NCBI GenBank assembly: GCA_001898335.1
Contig: MKTS01000013.1
Coordinates: forward strand, 248,001 to 312,000
Source of the DNA: Mucilaginibacter sp. 44-25
Lineage (GTDB): Bacteria > Bacteroidota > Bacteroidia > Sphingobacteriales > Sphingobacteriaceae
Direction: 5' to 3'
DNA: 64,000 bases
This document shows positions 1 through 9,454 of the stretch, in pieces (the stretch's first letter is position 1; every line of letters starts with the position of its first letter). The notes below the pieces were generated by a model, which was given only the letters and a program-made list of their open reading frames with translations, did not search any database and was not told the origin of the DNA. A program made the translations under genes and the position numbers.

Positions 1-2813
1 AAAGTTGGCAGGCCGGTTTTGGGATCCGGGCCGGTATAATGATATAAGAGATAGATATCAGTAGGCTGACCGATAATATAGCTGTTAGCATAGGTAGAAG
101 TTGCCAGGCCTTTGAAAGCAATAAGCTTATTGCGGCGTATGGTAAGGTTGAAAGAGGTGTTCCACCGGAAAGATTTGTTGGTAATGTTCACCGTATTTAG
201 TTCAAATTCCCATCCCTTATTTTGTATGGTCGCGTCCAGGTTACCCAAATACGATGTTGTACCTGTTTGCGATGGCAGCGGTATATAATTAAGCGGGTTA
301 GAGGTACGGTTACGGTAGTAATCGGCCTTCAGCAATATGCGGTCATGGATAAACCCGAGTTCGAGTGCCACATCCAGCTTTTTGGTTGTCTCCCATTTAA
401 GGTCAGGATTGGCAACATTGGTAGGGTATAATACCGGTGAACCGCCGTAGCTATAGTTGTTACCAGCCACCGCGTATAATGAGTAATACTGGTAATCGGG
501 TATTTGATCGTTACCGGTAATACCATAACTGCTGCGCAGTTTACCAAAGCTTAGTACATGCTGATCTTTCATGAAGTTTTCTTGTGTAAAGATCCATGAA
601 GCGCCCAGAGCGCCGAAATTACCGAACCGGTTATTTTGGCCAAACCGCGACGAGCCATCACGGCGGAAGGTCCCATCAATAATATACTTATCCTCCCAAT
701 TATAATTTAAGCGGCCAAAAGCAGCTGTGTATTTATAGGTGGAGTTATTATTATAACTTGTGGTTACTGTACCTGCTGCCAATAACGAATAGATAAGGGA
801 TTCGTTGGCATATCCGCTACCCGTTAAATAGAGGCCTGTCGCCCTTGTTTGCTGAAAGGTGCCTCCCAGCAAGGCCTGCAACCTGCCTTTACCTATTTGT
901 TTAAGGTACTCCAGTTGTGGTTCTAAAATGTAGTTACTATTATCATTATCCGTATAGTTAAGCGTGCTATTACTAAAATTGTTCGGGTTTTGCGCGCTTG
1001 CCGGGTTGGCCTGCTGCTGCTTTAACCGGGTAAGGGTATAACCCAGATTAGCCCTTGCGGTAAGGCCTGTTGCCAACTTATAGCTTAAGTTTAAATTAGT
1101 GATGAGGTTGGTAGTTTGGGCTTTAGTATTTAACTGGTAATAGGAAAGCGGGCTGGTTAACGTCCAGTTTACAGACCCGTTAGGGTTATAAATTGGGTAA
1201 TTGGGCGGAAGGTTGTATAACGATGCCAGATCGGTTGTAGGTAACGTAGTACCCATGTATGAATAATTAACCGCCCCATCAATGCTAAAGCGGCCGTTAG
1301 CACTTTTATGACCGGCATTCATGCGGCCCGAAAATGTAGTAGCGCCGTAATTGCTGCCATACACCGTTCCCTGTTTTCTGTATGTAGAGGTAAACAAAAA
1401 GTTATTTAATGCATCGCCGCCAGATACCGATGAATTGATATTACTGGTATGTGCTGTATGCCCTAAAAAATATTTTTGCCAGTCGGTATTATCTGTCTGG
1501 CTCCAGGTTACCAGGTCGGGCGCGTTTTGGGCATTAGGGGTTGCATTGGCATATGCAAAAGCCGATTTACGCATATTCAGGTAATCATCAATCCCCATCA
1601 TGGGTATGTAATGGTTAATTTTTGAGGTACCTGTGTAAGCGTTTATATTAACCGTAGTACGGCCTGCGCGGCCTTTTTTGGTAGTGATCAATATTACGCC
1701 ATTTGAACCACGCGAACCGTAAATGGCTGTAGCATCGGCATCCTTTAATACATCAATGCGCTCAATATCTTCAGGAGCGATCATGCTGAACGGACTAACA
1801 CCGCCATTAGCGCCTGATGTGCCATAAGCATTAAGATTATCTGTAGCCGGCACACCACCATTAAACAATGTAAAAGGAACGCCATCAATTACATATAGCG
1901 GTAAAAAGCCCGCGCTTGATACACCACCCACACCCGCGCCACGTATACTTGTACGCACGCCTGAACCGGGCAGGCCATTGTCCTGCGTAATTTGCACACC
2001 GGGTAAACGGCCCTGTAAAGCGGTAAGGGGATTATCAACCGTTTGCTTACTAAGTTCACGCGATGTTATCGAACTTACAGCTCCGGTATTATCACGCCGG
2101 GTTGTGGTACCATAGGCAATAACCTGTACCTCATCAAGCGAACCGGTTACCGGCAACAGTTGTACCTCAATAGAAGTTTTGCCTTTTACTGAGATCTCCT
2201 GCGTTTTAAACCCTATAAAATTGAATATCAGTACATCTTCGCCTTCGGCAAGATCAATATGAAAATGCCCGTTAGCGTCAGTAGCTGTGCTTGTGCTGTT
2301 ATTATTTTTTACACGCACGGTTACACCTGGCAATGGTTGGCGGTTATCGTCGGTTACTATACCGGTTACACGGCGGGTTTGCTGCGCTACTGCGGAAGCT
2401 TGTTGCTGAACCTTCCTTTCAAACAAAATGATCTTACCGTTTTCCTGCTGATATTGAAGACCGGTATTTTGAAGAAGAATATCAAGCGCCTCTGCCACGG
2501 TGTGTTTACCCGCAGGCAGGGAAACCTGCTGGTAAGGCGCAACCTTATTTGAGGGATAAAATATACTTACGCCTGAAGCATCCTGTAGTTTCTGCAAGGC
2601 AGCCTTAAGGCTGATATTTTGAACAGACAGGGTTATTTTCGCATCGGTAACAGACTGGCCAGAGGTACGACCGGAGGCAAGCACCTGTAAACTAATTATT
2701 AAAGCAGTGGCACAAAAAAAACTTAATCTCATGATAAAGAGCAGTTTACTTTTTAAATATCGATTGGGAAGGGTACAGAACATCCCCTTTGCAAAAGCAG
2801 TGTTTTTTTGCAT
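1..2813 (-). CDS. SusC/RagA-type TonB-dependent receptor with STN domain (partial, 3' end outside window)
   Basis: This is an outer-membrane TonB-dependent importer of the SusC type; about 938 residues are visible and the C-terminus lies beyond the left edge. The ATG at 2813 gives an N-terminus with a conserved-looking MFCTLP segment before the hydrophobic signal region, as in many FecR-linked SusC proteins; ATGs at 2783 and 2732 are in frame. An STN (secretin/TonB short N-terminal) domain follows the signal peptide at roughly residues 65-125, then a carboxypeptidase-regulatory-like domain (about 135-215) and a plug with the VLKDADATAIYGSRG stretch typical of SusC. The STN domain is the part that contacts a FecR anti-sigma factor, and the FecR and ECF sigma genes lie directly upstream on the same strand. 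The substrate is unknown; its SusD partner would be outside the window. Confidence 0.93.
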   Translation of the reverse strand, partial: MQKNTAFAKGMFCTLPNRYLKSKLLFIMRLSFFCATALIISLQVLASGRTSGQSVTDAKITLSVQNISLKAALQKLQDASGVSIFYPSNKVAPYQQVSLPAGKHTVAEALDILLQNTGLQYQQENGKIILFERKVQQQASAVAQQTRRVTGIVTDDNRQPLPGVTVRVKNNNSTSTATDANGHFHIDLAEGEDVLIFNFIGFKTQEISVKGKTSIEVQLLPVTGSLDEVQVIAYGTTTRRDNTGAVSSITSRELSKQTVDNPLTALQGRLPGVQITQDNGLPGSGVRTSIRGAGVGGVSSAGFLPLYVIDGVPFTLFNGGVPATDNLNAYGTSGANGGVSPFSMIAPEDIERIDVLKDADATAIYGSRGSNGVILITTKKGRAGRTTVNINAYTGTSKINHYIPMMGIDDYLNMRKSAFAYANATPNAQNAPDLVTWSQTDNTDWQKYFLGHTAHTSNINSSVSGGDALNNFLFTSTYRKQGTVYGSNYGATTFSGRMNAGHKSANGRFSIDGAVNYSYMGTTLPTTDLASLYNLPPNYPIYNPNGSVNWTLTSPLSYYQLNTKAQTTNLITNLNLSYKLATGLTARANLGYTLTRLKQQQANPASAQNPNNFSNSTLNYTDNDNSNYILEPQLEYLKQIGKGRLQALLGGTFQQTRATGLYLTGSGYANESLIYSLLAAGTVTTSYNNNSTYKYTAAFGRLNYNWEDKYIIDGTFRRDGSSRFGQNNRFGNFGALGASWIFTQENFMKDQHVLSFGKLRSSYGITGNDQIPDYQYYSLYAVAGNNYSYGGSPVLYPTNVANPDLKWETTKKLDVALELGFIHDRILLKADYYRNRTSNPLNYIPLPSQTGTTSYLGNLDATIQNKGWEFELNTVNITNKSFRWNTSFNLTIRRNKLIAFKGLATSTYANSYIIGQPTDIYLLYHYTGPDPKTGLPT

Positions 2814-2854
2814 TATTTGTGTAGTTTAAAAATGTTAGAGAATATTTTTTTACC

Positions 2855-2893
2855 AAACTCCTCATTGCTTACCAGGGCCGGAGGAGTTTTTTT
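2855..2893 (+). terminator. possible Rho-independent terminator, + orientation
   Basis: A perfect 9-bp inverted repeat (AAACTCCTC at 2855-2863, GAGGAGTTT at 2881-2889) with a 17-nt loop runs into a T tract on the + strand. No + strand gene reads into it, and on the - strand the stem is followed by GG rather than U, so it may instead act as a leader hairpin or attenuator between fecR and susC. A second short repeat (CCGGC-N5-GCCGG) lies near 2902-2916. Confidence 0.35.
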
Positions 2894-2985
2894 ATTATCT
2901 GCCGGCTTCCAGCCGGTAAGATATTGGGTATTACATTTTAGTTGGGGTAAGTTTTTAGCATAGTTAATTAGGGATTAAGAGTTTA

Positions 2986-3957
2986 TTATGAACAACCATT
3001 ACCATCAATGGTAATTTTGTTGCCGTTAGTTAAGTAAGTAGTTCCCATGGTTTGTGAAATAATCTGCAAAACCTGCTCAAGCGGTTCAGTGCCGGTAAAC
3101 CGACCAGTAATAAGGCAATTTTTAACCGCCGGATTTTTAAATTCTATTTCAACTCCATATCGCCTGCTCAGCCGCTCCGCGAGCTGCCCATAAGGCATAT
3201 CAGAAAATTGCATATCTGTTTTGGCCCATTCAACAAGGCCGGTAGCCTGCACCACCTGGGGCGTCATGGATTTTACGGCAGGCGAGTATACCACTTGCTG
3301 GTTAGGCGTTAAAATGCTTAGCTTGTGTAAGGCTTTGTCCATTACACTTACCTTGCCTCTTGTAACAGAAACCGTAACCGCTTTTCCGGGTAAGGCCTTA
3401 ATGTTAAATGAAGTACCCAACACGGTAGTGATCAAATTACCGGTATGCACTATAAACGGATGGTCTTGCTGGTGCCTTACATCAAAATAAGCTTCACCGC
3501 TGAGCTGTAATTCGCGAGTGTGGCCATTATAGATATAGCTTATGGTGCTGCCTTGCCGCAAAACCACTACGCTGCTATCCGGCAAATACACATACCTGTT
3601 CTCGTTAAGGTTTTGCGGAGCCGAAAAATGTACGGCGGCAACCTTACGGTTCACTGCTTTATTATTAAATAAATAATAACCTCCGGTAAATAATATCAGG
3701 CCCATAGCCAAAGCCGCAACCACTTTACGGTATGGCTTGTTGCGTTGCACAGGCATATGGTTACGATGTATGTGCTGGTGTAAGTTATTAAGCATCCGCT
3801 TTTTTACCTCCGCCTGCTCGTTGGGCAAACTATCGGGCCAGTAAACGTCCTGTTCGTTCTGCTGCCTGTACCAGGTATTCAATTTCTCCTGTTCGGCCTC
3901 GCTGGCCGTTCCGGAAAAAACTTTACTGATCAGGTCTTGTATTTCTTCTTTGTCCAC
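2986..3957 (-). CDS. FecR-family anti-sigma factor
   Basis: This 323-residue protein is a single-pass inner-membrane anti-sigma factor of the FecR family. The cytoplasmic N-terminal part (1-75) is expected to bind the sigma factor, a membrane helix spans about residues 79-98, the periplasmic FecR domain covers about 120-215, and a DUF4974 C-terminal domain covers about 252-320. It would relay the state of the STN-type SusC receptor downstream to the ECF sigma factor upstream. The start codon is GTG at 3957; no nearby in-frame ATG gives the usual N-terminus. It lies 128 bp after the sigma gene and about 170 bp before susC, all on the same strand. Its substrate cue cannot be read from the sequence. 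Confidence 0.92.
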   Translation of the reverse strand: MDKEEIQDLISKVFSGTASEAEQEKLNTWYRQQNEQDVYWPDSLPNEQAEVKKRMLNNLHQHIHRNHMPVQRNKPYRKVVAALAMGLILFTGGYYLFNNKAVNRKVAAVHFSAPQNLNENRYVYLPDSSVVVLRQGSTISYIYNGHTRELQLSGEAYFDVRHQQDHPFIVHTGNLITTVLGTSFNIKALPGKAVTVSVTRGKVSVMDKALHKLSILTPNQQVVYSPAVKSMTPQVVQATGLVEWAKTDMQFSDMPYGQLAERLSRRYGVEIEFKNPAVKNCLITGRFTGTEPLEQVLQIISQTMGTTYLTNGNKITIDGNGCS

Positions 3958-4085
3958 TTAAAAACTTGGTGCTTTTAAATAACAGTGACATGAAACAGGG
4001 GTTTACCCTTAGTGCTAAATAAAAAAAATCTGTAAAGGAAAAAACGGAAGCGCCGTATAAAACACAAGTGGTAAGTAATGCTTAC

Positions 4086-4664
4086 TTAAAAAAGCCAATA
4101 TGGGAGTATAAGCGCGAGTAGTAAACCAGCTTGCCGCAAAGAGTATTTAATAAATTTAAGTGCCTTGGTAAGATGCGCTTCTACAGTTTTTTCGGCAACA
4201 TCAAGTTCACGGGCAATTTCACGAATATTCATGCCCTCATAACGGCTATACCTGAATACAAGGCGGCATTTTTCAGGCAATTGCTCCACTAAGCCATTAA
4301 GGTGGTCTTCTAAAAAACGGGCATATATTCGCTCGTCATCAAAGTCGCGATCTCCGTGTAAATGGTAAACTTCGTTTACCATTTCCGCTTTACGTTTTTG
4401 TCTGTAAAGCTCCCTGAACACGCTGTATTTTACCGCCGTTGCAAGATAATTGGGCAGAGAATTTATGGATAAATTTTCACGGCGATCCCACAGGTTAATA
4501 AATACCTGCTGTACCACTTCTTCGGCCGCGTTTTTGTCTTTTAAATGATTATAAGCAATAGCAAGCATTTTTTGCCAATAGCGCTCGTAAATTTCGGTAA
4601 TAGCATCCTCGCTCCCATTCTTCAGGGATTTAATTAGCTGCCATTCATTTAAATTTATTACCAC
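4086..4664 (-). CDS. ECF RNA polymerase sigma-70 factor
   Basis: At 192 residues this matches the small extracytoplasmic-function sigma factors of Bacteroidota. Region 2 is visible at about residues 25-90, with the NLWDRR segment near its end, and region 4 (LPEKCRLVF followed by the IREIARELDVAEKTVEAHL helix-turn-helix) at about 125-175. It is expected to direct transcription of the susC receptor once released by the FecR protein encoded just downstream. The start is probably GTG at 4664; the frame is closed shortly upstream by a stop and there is no ATG close by. The last 17 residues are strongly hydrophobic (LLLALILPYWLF), which is unusual for a soluble sigma factor and may be a tail or an interaction patch. 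Confidence 0.92.
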   Translation of the reverse strand: MVINLNEWQLIKSLKNGSEDAITEIYERYWQKMLAIAYNHLKDKNAAEEVVQQVFINLWDRRENLSINSLPNYLATAVKYSVFRELYRQKRKAEMVNEVYHLHGDRDFDDERIYARFLEDHLNGLVEQLPEKCRLVFRYSRYEGMNIREIARELDVAEKTVEAHLTKALKFIKYSLRQAGLLLALILPYWLF

Positions 4665-4752
4665 TCTGCTTAATTACGCATGGGCAATATATAAAATTTC
4701 AACAGGTTTACAATATTTTAATACCAGGTATAGCTACAAATAATAAACCGTA

Positions 4753-6588
4753 TTATTTAAAAAGAGCCTTTATTTTATTGAATATTTCGGTATTACTGTA
4801 TACTCCGCGAAAATCAAGCGAGTGCGGGCCATAAGCAAATACCGGCACCGGGGTACCCGTGTGGTCATTGGTGCTGAAATCGCCCCACACATACCCTTTA
4901 CTGATATCGCCATCCAGCAAAGTTAAACCTCCTGTTTCATGGTCGGCAGTAACAATTACCAGTGTTTCGCCATCTTCGTCGGCAAATTTGAGGGCGTTGC
5001 CTACAACACGGTCAAAATCGGCGTTTTCAGTGATCACCTGCCGCAGGTTATTGGCATGGCCGCCATGGTCTATCTGCGAACCTTCTACCATCATAAAAAA
5101 ACCTTTGGGAGCGCCTTTAAAAGCTTTAGTTACTTTATTGAATGCCAGCGGCAAATAATCGCCCCTGCCCTGCATTTTTGGCCGGGTTACACTATCATCC
5201 ATCAGCGCCAGTATTTTGGGTGCTGAGGTTGCTAAAAAATCATCAAAATTACGAATAACGGTGTAACCACGCTTTTTCATTTTATCGATAGTGGTTTCGC
5301 CGCCAACCGGTTGGTTAAACTCCTTGTAGCCGGAACCCAGGAAAATATCAACCGGCGATGTGATGATCTGCGCCGCGATAGCGCCCCAGTGGCTGCGTTC
5401 TTTATCATGCGCGTAAAATGCCGCGGGTGTAGCATCGGTAAGTTCGCAGGCTACAATATCAGCTGTTTTCTTGCCTGCCGCGGCACTGTAGTCGGCCAGT
5501 GATTTTAACGGCCGCCCCTCTGGGTCAACACCTACTGCCCTGTCATCTGTCTTTTGGCCCGAGGCAAAGGCAGTAGCCCCCGCCGCCGAATCGGTAATAT
5601 AAGCATCGGCTGAATTGGTTACAGAGAACCCGATATTCAGCATTTTAAAAATATTGAGCTGACCGCTATTAGCAGTATACGTAGCGTATAGGTGTGCCAA
5701 ACCCATCCCATCACCAATGCATAAAATAATGTTCTTTACTTTTTTAACGGCGCCATCAGTACGGTAAGTGGGTTGGTAAACCGGGTAAGCGGCGGGTGAT
5801 ATATATTCATCAGCCGGCTTTTTGTTCAGGAAATCGCCCAGCTCTTCCACCTTATCTGTACCAATAACGTCAACACCTAAGCGTATCAATGCCAACCAGC
5901 TGCTTTTGGTATCCGGCGTTTCCCAGAAACGGATCTTTTTACCTGCTTGGTGCACACTGTCTATACCTGCTTTCACCCTTGCAATTTCATCCCTGTTTAG
6001 TACACCTTTGCCATTCCAGCGCACATACTTGCTGAACGGGTAGCTTACCTGCCCTACTTTAGCCCACAGAGCGGGCGTAAAGCCATCCATATGGTCAACA
6101 TCAAACAACATCCAGGCGGGGTAAGTGGTCATCTCCGCAGGCTTAGGCACAGCCCCTGTCATGATGATGGAGAGCCTTCCCGGATGGCCCCCGTAGTTCA
6201 GGTATTGTTCAAGCGGAGCCAGTTCCTTTATCACCAGTGGTAACGCAGCTCCGGCGTTTTCCTTTATTTCTAAAAGCAGTGTTAAACGGCGTTTGGTGTC
6301 CTGCTGAAACTTTTGGGCTAATGGCTCAAGGTATAAGGCTTTCAATGTCCGTTTCGGATCTATTTCTTGTTTGGTATGCGCCACCATTAGCTGCCCGTCA
6401 ACAGCAAAGCAGTCGGCCTCTATGGAACCGAACCCCTTTTCATAGGCACGGAAAAACGGTATGTTATTCTTGTAATCGTTATGCGAGTGGGCATCAGCAA
6501 CCGTGTAGTTCCTGCTTTGGGCGTTACTATTAATGGCTGTGAGTAAGCCTAATGTAGTTAAAGTAAATCGTGTGATGATCTTATTCAT
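4753..6588 (-). CDS. secreted fusion of a glycerophosphodiesterase-like domain and alkaline phosphatase
   Basis: This 611-residue protein begins with a signal peptide (about 1-23, ending SNAQ). Residues 28-260 look like a GDPD/PLC-type phosphodiesterase barrel: an HSHNDY motif at 34-39 and a SIEADCFAVDGQLMVAH segment at 55-71 supply the usual His and acidic residues. Residues 283-611 are an alkaline phosphatase of the PhoA superfamily, with the GDGMG metal motif at 292-296, the nucleophile region DSAAGATA at 333-340, TADHETGG at 547-554 and a late metal-binding His near 576. Together the two domains could release glycerophosphate from a diester and then free inorganic phosphate in the periplasm. 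It stands alone between the sigma factor and the GH31 operon. Exact diester substrate is not determinable. Confidence 0.88.
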   Translation of the reverse strand: MNKIITRFTLTTLGLLTAINSNAQSRNYTVADAHSHNDYKNNIPFFRAYEKGFGSIEADCFAVDGQLMVAHTKQEIDPKRTLKALYLEPLAQKFQQDTKRRLTLLLEIKENAGAALPLVIKELAPLEQYLNYGGHPGRLSIIMTGAVPKPAEMTTYPAWMLFDVDHMDGFTPALWAKVGQVSYPFSKYVRWNGKGVLNRDEIARVKAGIDSVHQAGKKIRFWETPDTKSSWLALIRLGVDVIGTDKVEELGDFLNKKPADEYISPAAYPVYQPTYRTDGAVKKVKNIILCIGDGMGLAHLYATYTANSGQLNIFKMLNIGFSVTNSADAYITDSAAGATAFASGQKTDDRAVGVDPEGRPLKSLADYSAAAGKKTADIVACELTDATPAAFYAHDKERSHWGAIAAQIITSPVDIFLGSGYKEFNQPVGGETTIDKMKKRGYTVIRNFDDFLATSAPKILALMDDSVTRPKMQGRGDYLPLAFNKVTKAFKGAPKGFFMMVEGSQIDHGGHANNLRQVITENADFDRVVGNALKFADEDGETLVIVTADHETGGLTLLDGDISKGYVWGDFSTNDHTGTPVPVFAYGPHSLDFRGVYSNTEIFNKIKALFK

Positions 6589-6759
6589 ATTAAGAATTTA
6601 ACCTCTTATAAAGTAAATGCCTTTAATAACGGTATAAACTGATGGCGATTAAAGAAATGCCAAAATAAACGGGCCTGCGTTAAATTAGATTTAAGTATAC
6701 ATTATCCCTTTAGCTATATGGATATAAATAATACTTAAAGGTAGAATTTAGTTTACGCC

Positions 6760-6807
6760 ATAATAAACAAAAGCAGCCCGATAACCTGGGCTGCTTTTGT
6801 TTATTAT
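6760..6807 (-). terminator. strong Rho-independent terminator after the GH31 gene
   Basis: A 20-bp perfect inverted repeat (6760-6779 with 6788-6807, loop of 8 nt) has a GGGCTGC core flanked by AAACAAAA/TTTTGTTT arms. It begins 16 bp after the GH31 stop and ends the GH65-GH13-GH31 transcript; its symmetry makes it bidirectional. Between it and the phosphatase start at 6588 the DNA is AT-rich without other visible structure. Confidence 0.9.
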
Positions 6808-6822
6808 GGGCTATTTAACGGC

Positions 6823-9303
6823 CTATTTAAATATCTCTATAAATTTAAAGTTCTTGGTGAATTTAAACTCATAGGTTTTATCGGCATTGGCGCTTATACT
6901 GCCTATCTCCTTACCATCGGCTATAACTTTAGAGGGTACAAACGGTAGTCCGTTTATCTTAAAATGATAACCCTCATATCTCGGGGTATACAGGCCTTCC
7001 ATGCTTTGCTTGATAGTCAGCTTGTCGGCATCGCCTTTTACTACAAACTTCTTCTCGAGATAAATATCCTGCTCATAGGCAAACGTTTCGCCATAGTCTT
7101 CAAACAGGAAAGAATTAACCTCGTAGTCGCTATAGTAGATGTTCAGTTTTACCTCTTCAATTTCCTTTTCGCTGGTGTACTGCATTACCGGGTATTCGGG
7201 TATTACAGAGCCTGCTTTTACAAAAATCGGTATCAGATCTAATGGTGTTGGTACCGATATCTCTCCGCCGCCTTCTACCGCTTCCAGTGTCCAGAAATCA
7301 TACCAGGTGCCTTTAGGCAAATATACTTTACGGCTCTTTTGCCCCGGCTCCAATACCGGGCAAACCAGTATCTTATCGCCAAAGGTAAATTCATCCTGCC
7401 TGAAATGGTTAGACAATACCTCCTGCTCATGCATTAATACCGGCCTTAATATAGGGAACCCATAACGGTGATGCTCCCAAAAGGTAGAGTATAAATACGG
7501 GATAAGCCTGTAACGCAGCTCTATAAATTTACGGTTGATAGAAGTAAATGGTTCACCAAAGCTCCAGGGTTCGCGCTCCTTGGTATCACCGGCAGAGTGC
7601 GCGCGCATAAACGGCGAGAACGTTCCCATTTGGATCCAACGGGTAAACAGCTCGCCATCCGGCTCACCGCTAAAACCTCCAATGTCTGTACCGCAGAACG
7701 AGATACCCGAAACAGATAAGCGCTGTAACTGGATATTACCCAGTTTCAGGTGCTCCCAAGAAGCCACGTTATCGCCCGTCCAAACGGATGAATAACGCTG
7801 TACGCCCGCATAACCCGCACGGGTTATAGTGAAAGGGCGCTTATTTTTCATTTGCTTACGCAAACCCTCATAAGTGGCACGCACCATTTGCATACCATAA
7901 ACGTTATGTGCCTTACGGTGAGAACCACGGAAACCATCGTACTGGTGGCGAACATCATCCGGGAAGGTACCTGAACCAAACACAGCAGGCTCGTTCATAT
8001 CATTCCAAACGCCGGCCACACCTGTTTCTACAAGGCCTTCAAATAGGTCGCCCCACCACGCCCGAACTTCCGGGTTGGTAAAATCAGGGAACTGGCAGCG
8101 GCCAGGCCATACGTGGCCTTCCATAAAGTAATCGTCGCAGCGGCGGCAGAAGTATTTCTTTTCTTTACCCTCTTTAAATACCCAATAATTATCATCCACA
8201 CGAATACCCGGGTCAATAATTACCACGGTTTTAAAGCCGTTCTCTGCCAGGTCGGCAATCATTTTCTTGGGGTTAGGGAAATATTTAGGGCTCCATGTAA
8301 AACAACGGTAACCATCCATATAGTCAATGTCCAGGTAAATACCATCGCACGGAATACGATTTTTCCTGAAACCATTGGCTATTACTCTTACTTTATTTTC
8401 GGGATAATAGCTCCAACGGCATTGGTGGTAGCCCAGTGCCCAAAGCGGCGGCATGGGATGCGTACCGGTAAGCAGGTGATAGTTTTTCACCACATCCATC
8501 ATATGCGGGCCGTGGATGTAGTAGTATTGCAATTCGCCGCCATCCGCCCAGAAACTGGTTTTGGTACGATCTTCGGCACCAAAATCAAAATGGGCTTTAA
8601 AGGTATTGTCAAAGAAAATACCATGGGCTATACCATCATTTAAACTGATGTAGAAAGGGATAGCACGATAAAGGGGATCCTGGTTAAAACCGAAAGAATA
8701 AGCGTCGGTATTCCAGTTCTTTAAACGTTTCCCGCGTAGATTAAATTCGGTCGCTTTATCGCCCAGGCCAAAAAAGCTTTCCTGCTCCTGGCAGGTTTTA
8801 GTACAATAAACATAATAACCACCAAACTGGGTGTTCTCTTCCCAGTGCATAGATACCGCGTCGGCATCTGTTACATGATGGTTTTTATCTGAAAAAGAGA
8901 TAAAGAAGTCGGCCTTACGGATGTGGCAATTGACCTCCGGGGTTGAAACCCTGTATTCTTTTTCGTTTTCCAACAGTTTAAACTCCACCGCTTTCTGGGG
9001 TAGCTTAGGCACTGCGTATGAAAACTCTTCCAGGAAAACACTATGCGGGGCCAGGCGCACACGAATGATCTCGTTGGTAACCACCACAATCTCTACTTTA
9101 GCGTCGCCATCGCTAAAAAATATTCTGTTACCCATTGTTTCGGCTTTATTGGGTGTGCCGAGATATTTTTTTACAATGGGTTTTATACTCTCTGCCGGAT
9201 TGTTGAGGTGATGAAACTCTTCCTCATCAATCGCAATTTCTTCCACCTGCAGTAACTTGGCCGTTATCAGTTCAGGATTTGGGTCAGGTACATTTTCTGC
9301 CAT
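6823..9303 (-). CDS. GH31 family alpha-glucosidase
   Basis: This 826-residue enzyme belongs to glycoside hydrolase family 31 and most likely releases glucose from the non-reducing ends of alpha-glucosides. The catalytic nucleophile is Asp435 in WNDMNEP and the acid/base is Asp511 in WTGDN; the GIYLDIDYMDGYRCFTW segment (321-337) is another family hallmark. No signal peptide is visible, so it acts in the cytoplasm. It is the last gene of an apparent operon with a GH13 enzyme (150 bp upstream) and a GH65 phosphorylase, and a strong terminator follows. Other GH31 activities such as alpha-xylosidase cannot be excluded, but the neighbours argue for maltose or related alpha-glucans. Confidence 0.93.
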   Translation of the reverse strand: MAENVPDPNPELITAKLLQVEEIAIDEEEFHHLNNPAESIKPIVKKYLGTPNKAETMGNRIFFSDGDAKVEIVVVTNEIIRVRLAPHSVFLEEFSYAVPKLPQKAVEFKLLENEKEYRVSTPEVNCHIRKADFFISFSDKNHHVTDADAVSMHWEENTQFGGYYVYCTKTCQEQESFFGLGDKATEFNLRGKRLKNWNTDAYSFGFNQDPLYRAIPFYISLNDGIAHGIFFDNTFKAHFDFGAEDRTKTSFWADGGELQYYYIHGPHMMDVVKNYHLLTGTHPMPPLWALGYHQCRWSYYPENKVRVIANGFRKNRIPCDGIYLDIDYMDGYRCFTWSPKYFPNPKKMIADLAENGFKTVVIIDPGIRVDDNYWVFKEGKEKKYFCRRCDDYFMEGHVWPGRCQFPDFTNPEVRAWWGDLFEGLVETGVAGVWNDMNEPAVFGSGTFPDDVRHQYDGFRGSHRKAHNVYGMQMVRATYEGLRKQMKNKRPFTITRAGYAGVQRYSSVWTGDNVASWEHLKLGNIQLQRLSVSGISFCGTDIGGFSGEPDGELFTRWIQMGTFSPFMRAHSAGDTKEREPWSFGEPFTSINRKFIELRYRLIPYLYSTFWEHHRYGFPILRPVLMHEQEVLSNHFRQDEFTFGDKILVCPVLEPGQKSRKVYLPKGTWYDFWTLEAVEGGGEISVPTPLDLIPIFVKAGSVIPEYPVMQYTSEKEIEEVKLNIYYSDYEVNSFLFEDYGETFAYEQDIYLEKKFVVKGDADKLTIKQSMEGLYTPRYEGYHFKINGLPFVPSKVIADGKEIGSISANADKTYEFKFTKNFKFIEIFK

Positions 9304-9454
9304 ATTCTTTCAAAATAATCAACAAATTTCGCTACGCTCTACACCGGCGAAACTTGATACCACGATCAGCTAATTAATTGGTAACAGCTAATAAACGATA
9401 AATAATTGAAACTTCATGCTATAATTGCGCCAAACGACAGCAATGTTTAAAGAT

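Noticed and set aside
8113..8643. 176-codon open frame on the + strand
   Set aside because: Antisense to the conserved GH31 catalytic region; no family features.
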